64,000 bases of DNA from Anaerolineae bacterium (GTDB taxonomy: Bacteria; Chloroflexota; Anaerolineae; DUEN01), in the NCBI GenBank assembly GCA_025060615.1, contig JANXBS010000018.1, positions 22,194 to 86,193 of the forward strand, read 5' to 3'. Below are positions 46,706 through 54,969 of this stretch, one piece after another. The notes under the pieces were generated by a model. The model was not told the origin of the DNA. It saw nothing but the letters and a program-made list of their open reading frames with translations, and did no database searches. Position 1 is the stretch's first letter; every line of letters begins with the position of its first letter. The translations under genes and the position numbers were made by a program.

Positions 46706-48478
46706 ATGAGATGGGAAGAGATCAAGCGAGCTCAGGCAATCCTGAGCCGAGAACAGGGCACCATTTACAAAGACTGGGGTGGTAAGCTGCGGGTCGCGTT
46801 GGCATATCCCAATACCTACTACGTGGGGATGTCTAGCCTGGCCTTGCAGACGATTTATCGTGCTTTCAATTTGCGGCCCACTGTGGTGTGCGAACGGGTC
46901 TTCTGGGACAAGGGCGGTTTGCAAGCGGGTCGTACATTAATCTCTTTGGAATCGCAACGCCCGATCACCGATTTCGATGTCTTCGCCTTCACCATCTCCT
47001 ACGAGATGGACTATTTCAACGTCGTGGAGATGCTGCGGCAGGCGGGCATCCCGCCGCTGGCGCAGGACCGCGATGAGACGTGGCCGCTTCTGTTGGGGGG
47101 CGGCCCCGCGCTCAGCATGAACCCGGAGCCACTGGCACCTTTCTTCGACGCCATTGTAATCGGCGAGGGCGAGGAGGTAGTAGGCACCCTCTCCGACCTG
47201 CTAAACGAGGGGCTGGACTGGCCACGGCAGACGCTATTAGAGCAACTGGCCACCATCCCCGGCGTCTACGTGCCTCAAATCCACCATAACGATCCCACCC
47301 AGCCCGACTGGCATCCGATCGAGCGGCTGTGGGTGCGAGACCTGACAGCGCATCCGACGGTATCCAGCCTGTACACCCCTGACACCGAGTTCAGCGACCT
47401 TCACCTGATCGAGATCGCGCGCGGTTGCGGCCGCGGTTGTCGCTTTTGCCTGGCCGGCTATGTCTACCGGCCGCCGCGTGAGATCCCGGCCGAAGTAGTC
47501 CTGGAATGGGCGCGCGAGGGGCTGCGATACCGAGATAAGATCGGCCTGGTCTCAGCGGCGGTGTCTGATCACACGGAAATCGACCGACTGGCCGAGGGGC
47601 TGCGTCGCCTGGGCGCACGCATCAGCGTCTCCTCGATGCGCACCGACCCGATCAGCGTGCCGCTGGTGGAGCTGCTAGCTGAGAGCGGCACCCAGACGCT
47701 GACTATCGCGCCCGAGGCGGGGTCCCAACGGCTGCGCAACGTGATCAGTAAAACGCAGACCGATGATGACCTGCTGGCAGCGGTGGACCTGGCCGAGCGG
47801 TTGCGGTTTCCGCAGCTCAAGATGTACTTCATGGTAGGGCATCCTACTGAGACCGACGCCGATATCCAGGCGTTGGTGGACTTCGCCCTGGAGGTGCGGC
47901 GGCGATTCAGCCGCCGAGTAGTCCTGAACACCACCCCATACGTGCCCAAGGCGCACACCCCCTTTCAATGGGAACCGATGACCCCGGCCCCTATCCTGCG
48001 GGAGCGGCAGGAGTTCGTCAAACGGCATCTGGCCCGGCATCACATCGCAGTGCGGGCCGATTCACCCGAATGGGCCGAGGTACAGGGGATCCTGGCCCGC
48101 GGCGACCGCCGATTGGCTCAGGTGCTGTTGCGACTGGAGCGTCTATCGATATCGGCCTTCCACGCGGCGATGGCCGAATGTGGGCTTTCAGCGGCGGAAT
48201 ATCTAGGCCCGCGCTCGCCCGATGAGATCTTGCCCTGGCAGATCGTGGATCCGGTGGTAAGCCCCAAATATCTCCAGATGGAGCACCGCCTGGCAGAGCG
48301 CGGTCAACCAGGCCGGCCGTGTCCGATCGACTCCGCCGGCTGTCTCACCTGCCGCGCGTGCGATCCTTCGTGGGCATTTCGCTTCACGGGTGGGGTGCCA
48401 GCGCGCAAACCATACGTCTTCACCGCCGCCGGCCAACCCGCCCATCCGTGGCGCCAGCCGATCCCGCTGATCGTATAG
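46706..48478 (+). CDS. B12-binding-type radical SAM protein, TIGR03960 family
   Basis: 590 residues. The N-terminal part resembles a cobalamin-binding fold (VALAYPNTYYVGMSSLALQ, LLLGGGPALSMNPEPL, IVIGEGEE). The radical SAM cluster is Cys241, Cys245 and Cys248 in RGCGRGCRFCLAGY. A C-terminal Cys-rich part (CPIDSAGCLTCRACDPSW) may hold another metal site. The family is widespread and often sits beside a DUF2344 partner and ribosomal protein or RNase G genes; none of these are here. The reaction is unknown. ATG at 46706 is chosen 7 bases after the upstream stop. Confidence 0.85.
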   Translation: MRWEEIKRAQAILSREQGTIYKDWGGKLRVALAYPNTYYVGMSSLALQTIYRAFNLRPTVVCERVFWDKGGLQAGRTLISLESQRPITDFDVFAFTISYEMDYFNVVEMLRQAGIPPLAQDRDETWPLLLGGGPALSMNPEPLAPFFDAIVIGEGEEVVGTLSDLLNEGLDWPRQTLLEQLATIPGVYVPQIHHNDPTQPDWHPIERLWVRDLTAHPTVSSLYTPDTEFSDLHLIEIARGCGRGCRFCLAGYVYRPPREIPAEVVLEWAREGLRYRDKIGLVSAAVSDHTEIDRLAEGLRRLGARISVSSMRTDPISVPLVELLAESGTQTLTIAPEAGSQRLRNVISKTQTDDDLLAAVDLAERLRFPQLKMYFMVGHPTETDADIQALVDFALEVRRRFSRRVVLNTTPYVPKAHTPFQWEPMTPAPILRERQEFVKRHLARHHIAVRADSPEWAEVQGILARGDRRLAQVLLRLERLSISAFHAAMAECGLSAAEYLGPRSPDEILPWQIVDPVVSPKYLQMEHRLAERGQPGRPCPIDSAGCLTCRACDPSWAFRFTGGVPARKPYVFTAAGQPAHPWRQPIPLIV

Positions 48479-48544
48479 CCGTCCTGAGTTCGCCAAGAGG
48501 CTTCTCCCCTTTGCCGGACGGGTGAGTTTTCAAGGAGGCCGGGA

Positions 48545-49237
48545 ATGATGAGCAGAGCCATCGAGCGGCCGGTGATCCCTCAGACTAAACGCCAGCCACC
48601 GCAAGGGAAGCTTTCCTTTCAGGAGTTCCTGGAGTGGCTCGACGAGGATACCTGGGCCGAGTGGGTAGAAGGGGAGGTGGAGATGGTCTCGCCGGCGACC
48701 ACGCAGCACCAGCGCGTCCAGGGATTCCTCTGGCAGGTCTTGGGTATCTTTGTACGGGCGCGGGGATTGGGTGAAGTGCTGGGAGCACCCTACCTGATCG
48801 AACTCCCATCGGTGCTGCGGGGACGGGAGCCGGATTTGATCTTCGTGGCAGTGCCTCGCCGGCTGGAAGCGGAGGCCACCTATCTGGAGGGCGCGCCGGA
48901 ACTAGTAGTGGAGATCGTCTCGCCTCAGAGCGTTGCGCGGGATCGAGGGAGCAAGTTCGTTGAGTACGAGGCCGCTGGCGTGGCCGAGTACTGGCTGATT
49001 GACCTGCTGCGACGCCGTGCTGAGTTCTATCAGCTAGATGCAGAAGGACGCTACGCGCTGGCCTTCGGAGGGGCAGCCGGCGTGTATCGTTCGATGGTGG
49101 TGCCGAGCTTCTGGCTGAGGGTAGAGTGGCTATGGCAAGAGCCGCTTCCCCCGCCTTGGCGAACTGTCGCCGAGATCGCCGGCGTGGATGCGGCCCTGGT
49201 GGATGCCTTCGAACGCGCCCTGATGGGCAAAGGATAG
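48545..49237 (+). CDS. Uma2-family (DUF820) putative endonuclease
   Basis: 230 residues. The fold of the Uma2/PD-(D/E)xK family is seen in LSFQEFLEWLDEDTWAEWVEGE, REPDLIFVAV, PELVVEIVSPQS and KFVEYEAAGVAEYWLIDLL. The Asp, Glu and Lys of the supposed nuclease site are kept. Such proteins are abundant in cyanobacteria and Chloroflexota, and their function is not established. AAGGAGG precedes the start. It may be inserted in an otherwise housekeeping run. A second copy lies at 61091. Confidence 0.8.
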   Translation: MMSRAIERPVIPQTKRQPPQGKLSFQEFLEWLDEDTWAEWVEGEVEMVSPATTQHQRVQGFLWQVLGIFVRARGLGEVLGAPYLIELPSVLRGREPDLIFVAVPRRLEAEATYLEGAPELVVEIVSPQSVARDRGSKFVEYEAAGVAEYWLIDLLRRRAEFYQLDAEGRYALAFGGAAGVYRSMVVPSFWLRVEWLWQEPLPPPWRTVAEIAGVDAALVDAFERALMGKG

Positions 49238-49255
49238 CAGGCCACGTATAGCCGT

Positions 49256-50062
49256 ATGGCCCCAGGATGCTCGCCGTTCATGTTTCGCTATACGACCCAC
49301 GGGATCACCCTGTACGAGTTTGAGACGCTGGCTGCGCAGGCGGGCCTCTGCCATGCCATTAGCACCCGGCTGGGAGGCGTCAGCCCGCCCCCGTTTGCTT
49401 CGCTGAACCTAACCTCGGCGCGCGGGGATGCACCGGAGCACGTGCGGGAGAACGTGCGTCGGCTGTGCAAGGCGGTGGATCTGACCCCGGCGGCGCTGGT
49501 CAGTCCGCAACAGGTTCACGGGGCCCAGATCGCGCGGGTAGGGCGGGAGATGTGCGGGGGGATCCTGCCGGGCTGTGACGGGGTGATCACCGATGAGCCT
49601 GGCGTGGCGCTGCTGCTGCGCTTTGCCGACTGCGTGCCACTGATCGTCTACGATCCGGTTCATCGCGCAGTAGGGATGGCGCACGCCGGCTGGCGAGGCA
49701 CCCTCGCGGGGATCGCTGTGGCATTAGTGCAGGCCATGGAGGTCGCGTTTGGCAGCCGGCCTATGGAACTGCTGGCTGGCATCGGGCCAGCCATCGGCCC
49801 CTGCTGCTATCAGGTTGGGTCAGAGGTAGCCGAGAGAGCCATTGCCGCCTTCAGCACAGCGGACGGGGTTGTGCTCACACGGGCAGATGGATCATTCTAC
49901 TTGAATCTGTGGGAAGCAAATCGGCAGGCGCTGGCGCAAACGGGCGTACAGCAGATTGAGGTGGCCGGCCTCTGCACAGCATGTCACACTGACGAGTTCT
50001 ACTCGCATCGGGCCGAGAACGGTCGCACGGGCCATCACGGCTCGTTGGCGTATCTACGATGA
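49256..50062 (+). CDS. pgeF: peptidoglycan editing factor PgeF (YfiH, laccase domain)
   Basis: 268 residues. Multicopper-oxidase-like YfiH family: LGGVSPPPFASLNL, VSPQQVHGAQI, LLLRFADCVPLIVYD and AVGMAHAGWRGTLAGI, then GPAIGPCCYQVG near the end. The conserved Cys and His residues bind metal. In E. coli the protein removes wrongly added amino acids from peptidoglycan precursors. The true start may be ATG 49280 instead of 49256; no clear ribosome-binding site decides. It stands at the head of the usual yfiH-yggS-proC-yggT order. Confidence 0.88.
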   Translation: MAPGCSPFMFRYTTHGITLYEFETLAAQAGLCHAISTRLGGVSPPPFASLNLTSARGDAPEHVRENVRRLCKAVDLTPAALVSPQQVHGAQIARVGREMCGGILPGCDGVITDEPGVALLLRFADCVPLIVYDPVHRAVGMAHAGWRGTLAGIAVALVQAMEVAFGSRPMELLAGIGPAIGPCCYQVGSEVAERAIAAFSTADGVVLTRADGSFYLNLWEANRQALAQTGVQQIEVAGLCTACHTDEFYSHRAENGRTGHHGSLAYLR

Positions 50063-50074
50063 GCTGGAAAGGCG

Positions 50075-50836
50075 ATGCCCGAGGAGATAATACCCACCAT
50101 GATTGACCAGAAGGCGTTGGCGGCCAATGTAGCGCGCGTGCAGGAGCGGATCGCGGCCGCGGCTGAGCGCGCTGGGCGGAAGGCCAATGAGATCACGCTA
50201 GTAGCGGTGAGCAAGACCCATCCGGTTGAGGCCGTGATTGCCGCTCTGGCTCTAGGCATTCGCCACTTTGGCGAGAACCGAGTGGAAGAGGCCAACCCTA
50301 AGATCGAGGCGGTACGCCAGTGGCTGACCGCCCACGGCTGCGAAGCCCATCTCCCTGAGCCGATCTGGCACATGGTGGGACACGTGCAATCCCGTAAAGC
50401 CGAAGACGTCATCGCCGGCGGCTATGCCCTAGTGCACTCGGTGGACCGGGTCAAGCTGGCCCGCCGGCTAAGCCGGTATGCGCTGAACGCCGGCCGTGTC
50501 CAGGATATCCTGCTCGAGGTGAACCTCAGCGGCGAAGCTACCAAGTATGGGTTTGACCTAGAGACCCTGGTCCCGGCCATCGAGGAGATCGCCTCGCAGC
50601 CGGGCGTCCGCGTTCGGGGGCTGATGACCATGGCTCCCATCGTTGATGACCCAGAGAAGGCGCGACCTGTATTCGCCGGGTTACGAGAGCTGCGTGACCT
50701 CTTGGCCATCCAACTTCCGGAGTTGGACTGGTACCATCTCAGCATGGGGATGACTGATGATTTTGAGGTGGCCATTGAAGAAGGTGCCACCATCGTGCGG
50801 ATTGGGCGGGCCATCTTCGGCCCTCGCCAGGAGTGA
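50075..50836 (+). CDS. YggS-family pyridoxal phosphate homeostasis protein
   Basis: 253 residues, fold-type III PLP-binding barrel. The PLP lysine is in TLVAVSKTHPVEAVIAAL; HFGENRVEEA, HMVGHVQSRKAEDVIAG and YHLSMGMTDDFEVAIEEG complete the site. It keeps free PLP in check and affects amino-acid pools; it is not an enzyme with a proven reaction. It starts 12 bases after pgeF, and its stop overlaps the proC start. Confidence 0.92.
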   Translation: MPEEIIPTMIDQKALAANVARVQERIAAAAERAGRKANEITLVAVSKTHPVEAVIAALALGIRHFGENRVEEANPKIEAVRQWLTAHGCEAHLPEPIWHMVGHVQSRKAEDVIAGGYALVHSVDRVKLARRLSRYALNAGRVQDILLEVNLSGEATKYGFDLETLVPAIEEIASQPGVRVRGLMTMAPIVDDPEKARPVFAGLRELRDLLAIQLPELDWYHLSMGMTDDFEVAIEEGATIVRIGRAIFGPRQE

Positions 50837-51666
50837 AGGCGGTGCTCCACAATACGAGGTTAGCCTTCATTGGCGGCGGCAACATGGGCGAGGCGATGAT
50901 TAAAGGACTGCTCGATCAATCTCTGATCGAGCCATCTTGCATCGTTGCCTCGGACCCCAACCCAGAGCGGCGCGCGGCTCTGGCTGCGCGGTACGGCGTC
51001 CATACGACAGCTAACAACGTGGAAGCCGCATCCCGAGCCCATGTGGTAGTCCTGGCCATCAAGCCGCAGGTCCTGAAAAAGGTGATGGCCGAGCTCCACG
51101 GACAGATCTCTCCCGACGCGCTAGTGCTGTCTATCATCGCCGGTGCCCGCATCGCTGCCTTGAAGCGAGGATTGGGCCATCGCGCCATTGCTCGCGCCAT
51201 GCCCAACACACCCGCGCAGATCGGCCAGGGGATTAGCGTGTGGACGACCACGCCCGAGGTGAACGAGTCGCAACGAGAACAGGCCCGGCTTATCCTGGGA
51301 GCGCTGGGCGAGGAGATCTGGATGGACGATGAGGAGTACCTGGACATGGCGACGGCCCTCTCGGGCACTGGGCCAGGATATGTCTTCCTGTTCATGGAGG
51401 CTATGATTGATGCCGGCGTCCATCTGGGCTTCTCGCGCGACGTTGCGACCCGGCTGGTGTTGCAAACCATGCAAGGATCAGTGGCGCTGGTACGGGCGAC
51501 GGGGCGTCACCCCACAGAGCTGCGTAACGCGGTGACGTCACCTGGAGGGACCACCGCTGAAGCCCTGTATCAGCTCGAGAAGGGCGGGATGCGCACGGTG
51601 CTCTCTAAGGCGATCTGGGCTGCTTACCAGAAGTCCAAGTACCTGGGAGGGTTGAGTGAGCAATGA
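50833..51666 (+). CDS. proC: pyrroline-5-carboxylate reductase
   Basis: 277 residues. The N-terminal Rossmann motif is FIGGGNMGEAMIKGLL. Later come VLAIKPQVLKKVMAEL, the AMPNTPAQIGQGIS strand and ALSGTGPGYVFLFMEAMIDAG, and near the end TSPGGTTAEALYQLEKGG, all typical of ProC. It makes proline from pyrroline-5-carboxylate with NAD(P)H. It starts with GTG at 50833, overlapping the stop of the YggS-type gene by GTGA. Its own stop overlaps yggT. Confidence 0.93.
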   Translation: MKAVLHNTRLAFIGGGNMGEAMIKGLLDQSLIEPSCIVASDPNPERRAALAARYGVHTTANNVEAASRAHVVVLAIKPQVLKKVMAELHGQISPDALVLSIIAGARIAALKRGLGHRAIARAMPNTPAQIGQGISVWTTTPEVNESQREQARLILGALGEEIWMDDEEYLDMATALSGTGPGYVFLFMEAMIDAGVHLGFSRDVATRLVLQTMQGSVALVRATGRHPTELRNAVTSPGGTTAEALYQLEKGGMRTVLSKAIWAAYQKSKYLGGLSEQ

Positions 51667-51935
51667 TTGACTTCTTGATCACGTTTGTCAACTTGTTGTT
51701 GCAAGCGTTAAGCTGGGCCATCATTATCCGGGTGTTGTTGTCTTGGTTCCCGAACATCAACCAGAATAACCCGCTGGTTCAGCTTTTGCGCTCCATCACT
51801 GATCCAATTCTGGAGCCGGCGCGGCGCATCATCCCCACGGTGGGGATGATAGATATCTCCCCACTCGTCGTATTGTTGCTGTTGGATTTTGTGATCCGAC
51901 CAGTGGTTTTGCAAGTACTATTCGCCTTGCGATAG
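51663..51935 (+). CDS. yggT: YggT-family membrane protein
   Basis: 90 residues with two hydrophobic segments flanking the conserved LLSWFPNINQNNPLVQLLRSITDPILEPARRI region (written here as its key words WFPNINQNNP and TDPILEPARR). Family members are found near proC and cell-division genes; the function is not well defined. ATG overlaps the proC stop by ATGA, so the four genes from pgeF to yggT form an operon. Confidence 0.88.
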   Translation: MIDFLITFVNLLLQALSWAIIIRVLLSWFPNINQNNPLVQLLRSITDPILEPARRIIPTVGMIDISPLVVLLLLDFVIRPVVLQVLFALR

Positions 51936-51988
51936 CCCTCCGGAACCTTATACGCCGGCCCATCGTCTTTTGATTCGTGGAGGTGTAT

Positions 51989-52756
51989 ATGAGGCTGAAC
52001 GGATTGATATGGCCGGCGTTTTCGGCATGTCTGATTTTGGCCCTGAGCTCCTGTGCATCGCCCGGGCCGCAAGCCTGGCTCTCCCCTATGTCAGAGCCCT
52101 CGCCCACTGTGAGCTTCGGTCCTCCCGCCTCGGCTCCAACTCCCACACCTGCGCCTGGCCCGGCTTCGATTCGAGCGCCGAAGTTGCCAGAGGGCGCGGC
52201 GATCGTCCGCTCGCGTGAGGCCCTGGCCGAACGGTTAGGCCTATCTCCGGAGGCCGTGGAGGTGATCTCTGTGACAAGGGTGGAGATGCCGATAGAGAAC
52301 CTGGGTTGCGGCCCGACAGAAGCTCAAGTCGAGGGCGTCATCCCAGCTCTGGTTATAGGTCAGGAGATCGTTCTGCGCGCAGGAGGTCAGGAATACGTCT
52401 TTCGCAGCGATGGTCGGCGGCTGATTCTGTGTCGCGCTGGGGAGGAGACGATGGCAGAGCCGATGGAGCCGGAAGGAAAGGAGGAAATCCGAGGCGAGCG
52501 CGCGATCGGGCCGGCGGCAGGGTTGGTCGCGCAGGCCGTGGCCGATCTCGCTGGGCGCCTGGCGATCGCCCCTGATGCTGTTCAGGTGCGAGCGGTTGAG
52601 GCAGTGGAATGGCCGGACGCCAGCCTAGGATGTCCGCAGCCGGGAATGATGTACGCTCAGGTGATCACGCCCGGCTACCGTATCGTGCTGGAGGCTGCGG
52701 GCAAGACATACGAATATCACAGCAGCTATACTTACGTGGTGTATTGCGCGCGATAA
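51989..52756 (+). CDS. lipoprotein with duplicated two-Cys domain
   Basis: 255 residues. Signal peptide with lipobox LALSSC, a Pro/Ala linker to about residue 50, then two copies of a roughly 75-residue domain. Each copy has a helix (ALAERLGLSPEAVEV; DLAGRLAIAPDAVQV), a LGC motif, a strand pair (GQEIVLRAGGQEYVF; GYRIVLEAAGKTYEY) and a final Cys-Arg. Two cysteines per copy suggest a disulfide. I do not recognise the family by name. GGAGGTG precedes ATG 51989. It is likely the last gene of the yggT operon, with the minus-strand gene convergent to it. Confidence 0.75.
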   Translation: MRLNGLIWPAFSACLILALSSCASPGPQAWLSPMSEPSPTVSFGPPASAPTPTPAPGPASIRAPKLPEGAAIVRSREALAERLGLSPEAVEVISVTRVEMPIENLGCGPTEAQVEGVIPALVIGQEIVLRAGGQEYVFRSDGRRLILCRAGEETMAEPMEPEGKEEIRGERAIGPAAGLVAQAVADLAGRLAIAPDAVQVRAVEAVEWPDASLGCPQPGMMYAQVITPGYRIVLEAAGKTYEYHSSYTYVVYCAR

Positions 52757-52767
52757 CTAATACCGAC

Positions 52768-53472
52768 TCAGGCGCCAGCTTGAGCGGTGGCCTCTGCGAA
52801 GAGCCTTTCTAAGGTCAGCCGCTGTTGTTCGTTGAGCGCCCTTTGTTTGGTCTGGCTGCGGAACCACGACTTGAGCTTGACGGCAGGAAGCACTGGGACC
52901 GTTGGGTTGTTTAGCTCTAGCTCCACCTTCGGGTGGATAAAAACGACAGCCCCTTGAATGGGCGGCCGCTCGTCCTCGGGCAGGCGCGCGGCCAGCCAGC
53001 GCTCCATGTGGTGTATCTCGTCTAGCAGTTCCCGGGTCGGATTACCCAGCCCCTCTTGCCCCAGCGCGGTGAGGATACGGCTGATGCGGAACGGCTGTCG
53101 CCATCGGCTGCCTTCGCAGATAACTCGGCCCCATTGGTCTCGAGTAACGAACAGGAACAGCCCAGAAGGGCCCAGCAAGACATAGGGAGAGGGCAGAACC
53201 CAAGCATAGAAAACGTAGCGGTTATCGAGCCCCTTAAGCTCTTGAGTCAATACCTGGTCAGGGCGAGGGCGGCGGCCAAAGCGACGCAGTTGGTAAGTGC
53301 CGATGTTGGCGGCGAAGAAGCCAATGATCAGACAGGCGAACGAGATATATATATACTGAGGCCAAAAGGAGGCCACCATTCCACCTACCAGGACCCCCAG
53401 CCCCACCCAACTCGCCAAGCTACCGATGCGAGCCCGTCGTCGGATCAGCTTATCGTTGGTGATGATACGCAT
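52768..53472 (-). CDS. membrane protein with possible NERD-like domain
   Basis: 234 residues. Two membrane segments close together near the N-terminus (LASWVGLGVLVGGMVASFW and YIYISFACLIIGFFAANIG), then a cytoplasmic domain with YVLLGPSGLFLFVTRDQWGRV, which recalls the start of nuclease-related (NERD) domains. The C-terminal third is charged and helical. The nuclease-like link is weak and I cannot identify a catalytic set. It follows fabF by only 3 bases and is likely cotranscribed with it. Confidence 0.55.
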   Translation of the reverse strand: MRIITNDKLIRRRARIGSLASWVGLGVLVGGMVASFWPQYIYISFACLIIGFFAANIGTYQLRRFGRRPRPDQVLTQELKGLDNRYVFYAWVLPSPYVLLGPSGLFLFVTRDQWGRVICEGSRWRQPFRISRILTALGQEGLGNPTRELLDEIHHMERWLAARLPEDERPPIQGAVVFIHPKVELELNNPTVPVLPAVKLKSWFRSQTKQRALNEQQRLTLERLFAEATAQAGA

Positions 53473-53475
53473 CGT

Positions 53476-54933
53476 CTATGTCCTTGCCTCCGGTATCCAT
53501 TTCGCCACGACCAGACAGGCATTTTGTCCTCCCAGGCCGAACGAGTTGGAGAGAGCTACCTGCACCCGGGCACGCCGTGCTACGTTGGGCACGTAGTCCA
53601 GATCGCACTCAGGATCGGGAAACTCGTAGTTGATGGTGGGATGGATCAGGTCCTGCTGGACTGTGTATACGGTAACAATGGCCTCGATGGCACCCGCCCC
53701 ACCGAGGCAATGGCCGATCATAGATTTAGTCGAGCTCACCGCCAACCGGTCGGCATGAGCGCCGAAGACGCGGCGGATCGCTCGTGTTTCAATGACGTCA
53801 TTCAGCGGTGTGGAGGTGCCGTGGGCATTGATGTAGTCTACGCGCTCAGGGACGATTCCAGCATCGGCCAGCGCCCAAGCCATAGCGTTAACGGCGCCCA
53901 TCCCTCGAGGCTCCGGCTGCGCCACATGATAGGCATCGGCCGAGGTAGCGTGGCCCAGCAATTCGGCATAAATACGAGCACCGCGAGCTAAGGCATGCTC
54001 CAGCCGTTCCAGGATCAGAATGCCACACCCCTCGCCGATGACGAAGCCATCCCGCTGAGCGTCGAAGGGACGGCTGGCTTGCTGGGGGGCGTCATTGCGG
54101 GTAGAGATGGCGCGCATGGCGGAGAAGCCGGCATAGAGCACCTCACAGAGCGCCTCCACACCTCCAGCGATGACGACGTCGGCGCGATCCTGGCGAATCC
54201 ACTCCATGCCATCGCCAATGGCCTGAGTGCCAGCCGCGCAGGTGGTGACGACGGTGCTGTTTGGCCCGCGCGCGCCGAAGGACTGGCTGATATGAAAAGC
54301 CGGCATATTGGGCAGCCCTCCTGTCGCCGCAGTGGGCCGAACGCGCAGGGGGCTAGTGGGCTGCTGGCGGAGCAGGCCCTCGTAGAACTCGAACCCGCCT
54401 AGCCCGGTGCCGATCACTACTCCCGTCCTCGCGCCGCCCTCAGGCAGAGAGCTGAGCCCAGCGTCGACCAGCGCTTCCGCGGCCGCAACCACCGCAAACT
54501 GGGTGCAACGGGCCATCTTGCGGGCCTCGACCGGCGGGATATACCGCGTGGGATCAAAGCCCTTGACCTCGGCACCGAAGTGGGTGGGATACACCGTGGC
54601 ATCGAAGCGAGTGACTGGCCCTACGCCGGAGCGGCCGGCGACGAAGGCTTCCCAACTCTCCGGGGCGGTCAGCCCCACAGGGGTGATGGCCCCCATACCC
54701 GTCACGACTACGCGAGGCCGCGAAGGGCGTTCAAAGGCGGCTAGCCAGGCCATTACCTCCTGAAGAGTGGTGCTATCTGCAATCATTAGGCCACCCACTG
54801 CCGATGATGGCTCTCCACGGCTAGAGAGACGTCCATCATCGAAGGCCTGTAGCTCGCGCAATAAGAAGGCGCGGGCAGCTGGTGAGAGATGACGCAGACG
54901 ATCACGCAGCTCATCGATAGACTTCATCGCCAC
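53476..54933 (-). CDS. fabF: 3-oxoacyl-ACP synthase II with N-terminal extension
   Basis: 485 residues, about 70 more than the usual FabF. The ketosynthase has catalytic Cys in TTCAAGTQAIGDG, and His residues in NAHGTSTPLND and KSMIGHCLGGAGA. The extra N-terminal part (MKSIDELRDRLRHLSPAARA and onward to AWLAAFERPSRP) is helical and looks like a small docking segment as seen in polyketide synthases. The start is either GTG 54933, 8 bases after AGGAGG, or ATG 54927. It sits 36 bases after plsX, giving a small lipid operon lacking acpP, fabD and fabG. Confidence 0.9.
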   Translation of the reverse strand: MAMKSIDELRDRLRHLSPAARAFLLRELQAFDDGRLSSRGEPSSAVGGLMIADSTTLQEVMAWLAAFERPSRPRVVVTGMGAITPVGLTAPESWEAFVAGRSGVGPVTRFDATVYPTHFGAEVKGFDPTRYIPPVEARKMARCTQFAVVAAAEALVDAGLSSLPEGGARTGVVIGTGLGGFEFYEGLLRQQPTSPLRVRPTAATGGLPNMPAFHISQSFGARGPNSTVVTTCAAGTQAIGDGMEWIRQDRADVVIAGGVEALCEVLYAGFSAMRAISTRNDAPQQASRPFDAQRDGFVIGEGCGILILERLEHALARGARIYAELLGHATSADAYHVAQPEPRGMGAVNAMAWALADAGIVPERVDYINAHGTSTPLNDVIETRAIRRVFGAHADRLAVSSTKSMIGHCLGGAGAIEAIVTVYTVQQDLIHPTINYEFPDPECDLDYVPNVARRARVQVALSNSFGLGGQNACLVVAKWIPEART

Positions 54934-54969
54934 CCTTATCTCCTCCTGGATCGTCACCTGGTGGGGGTA

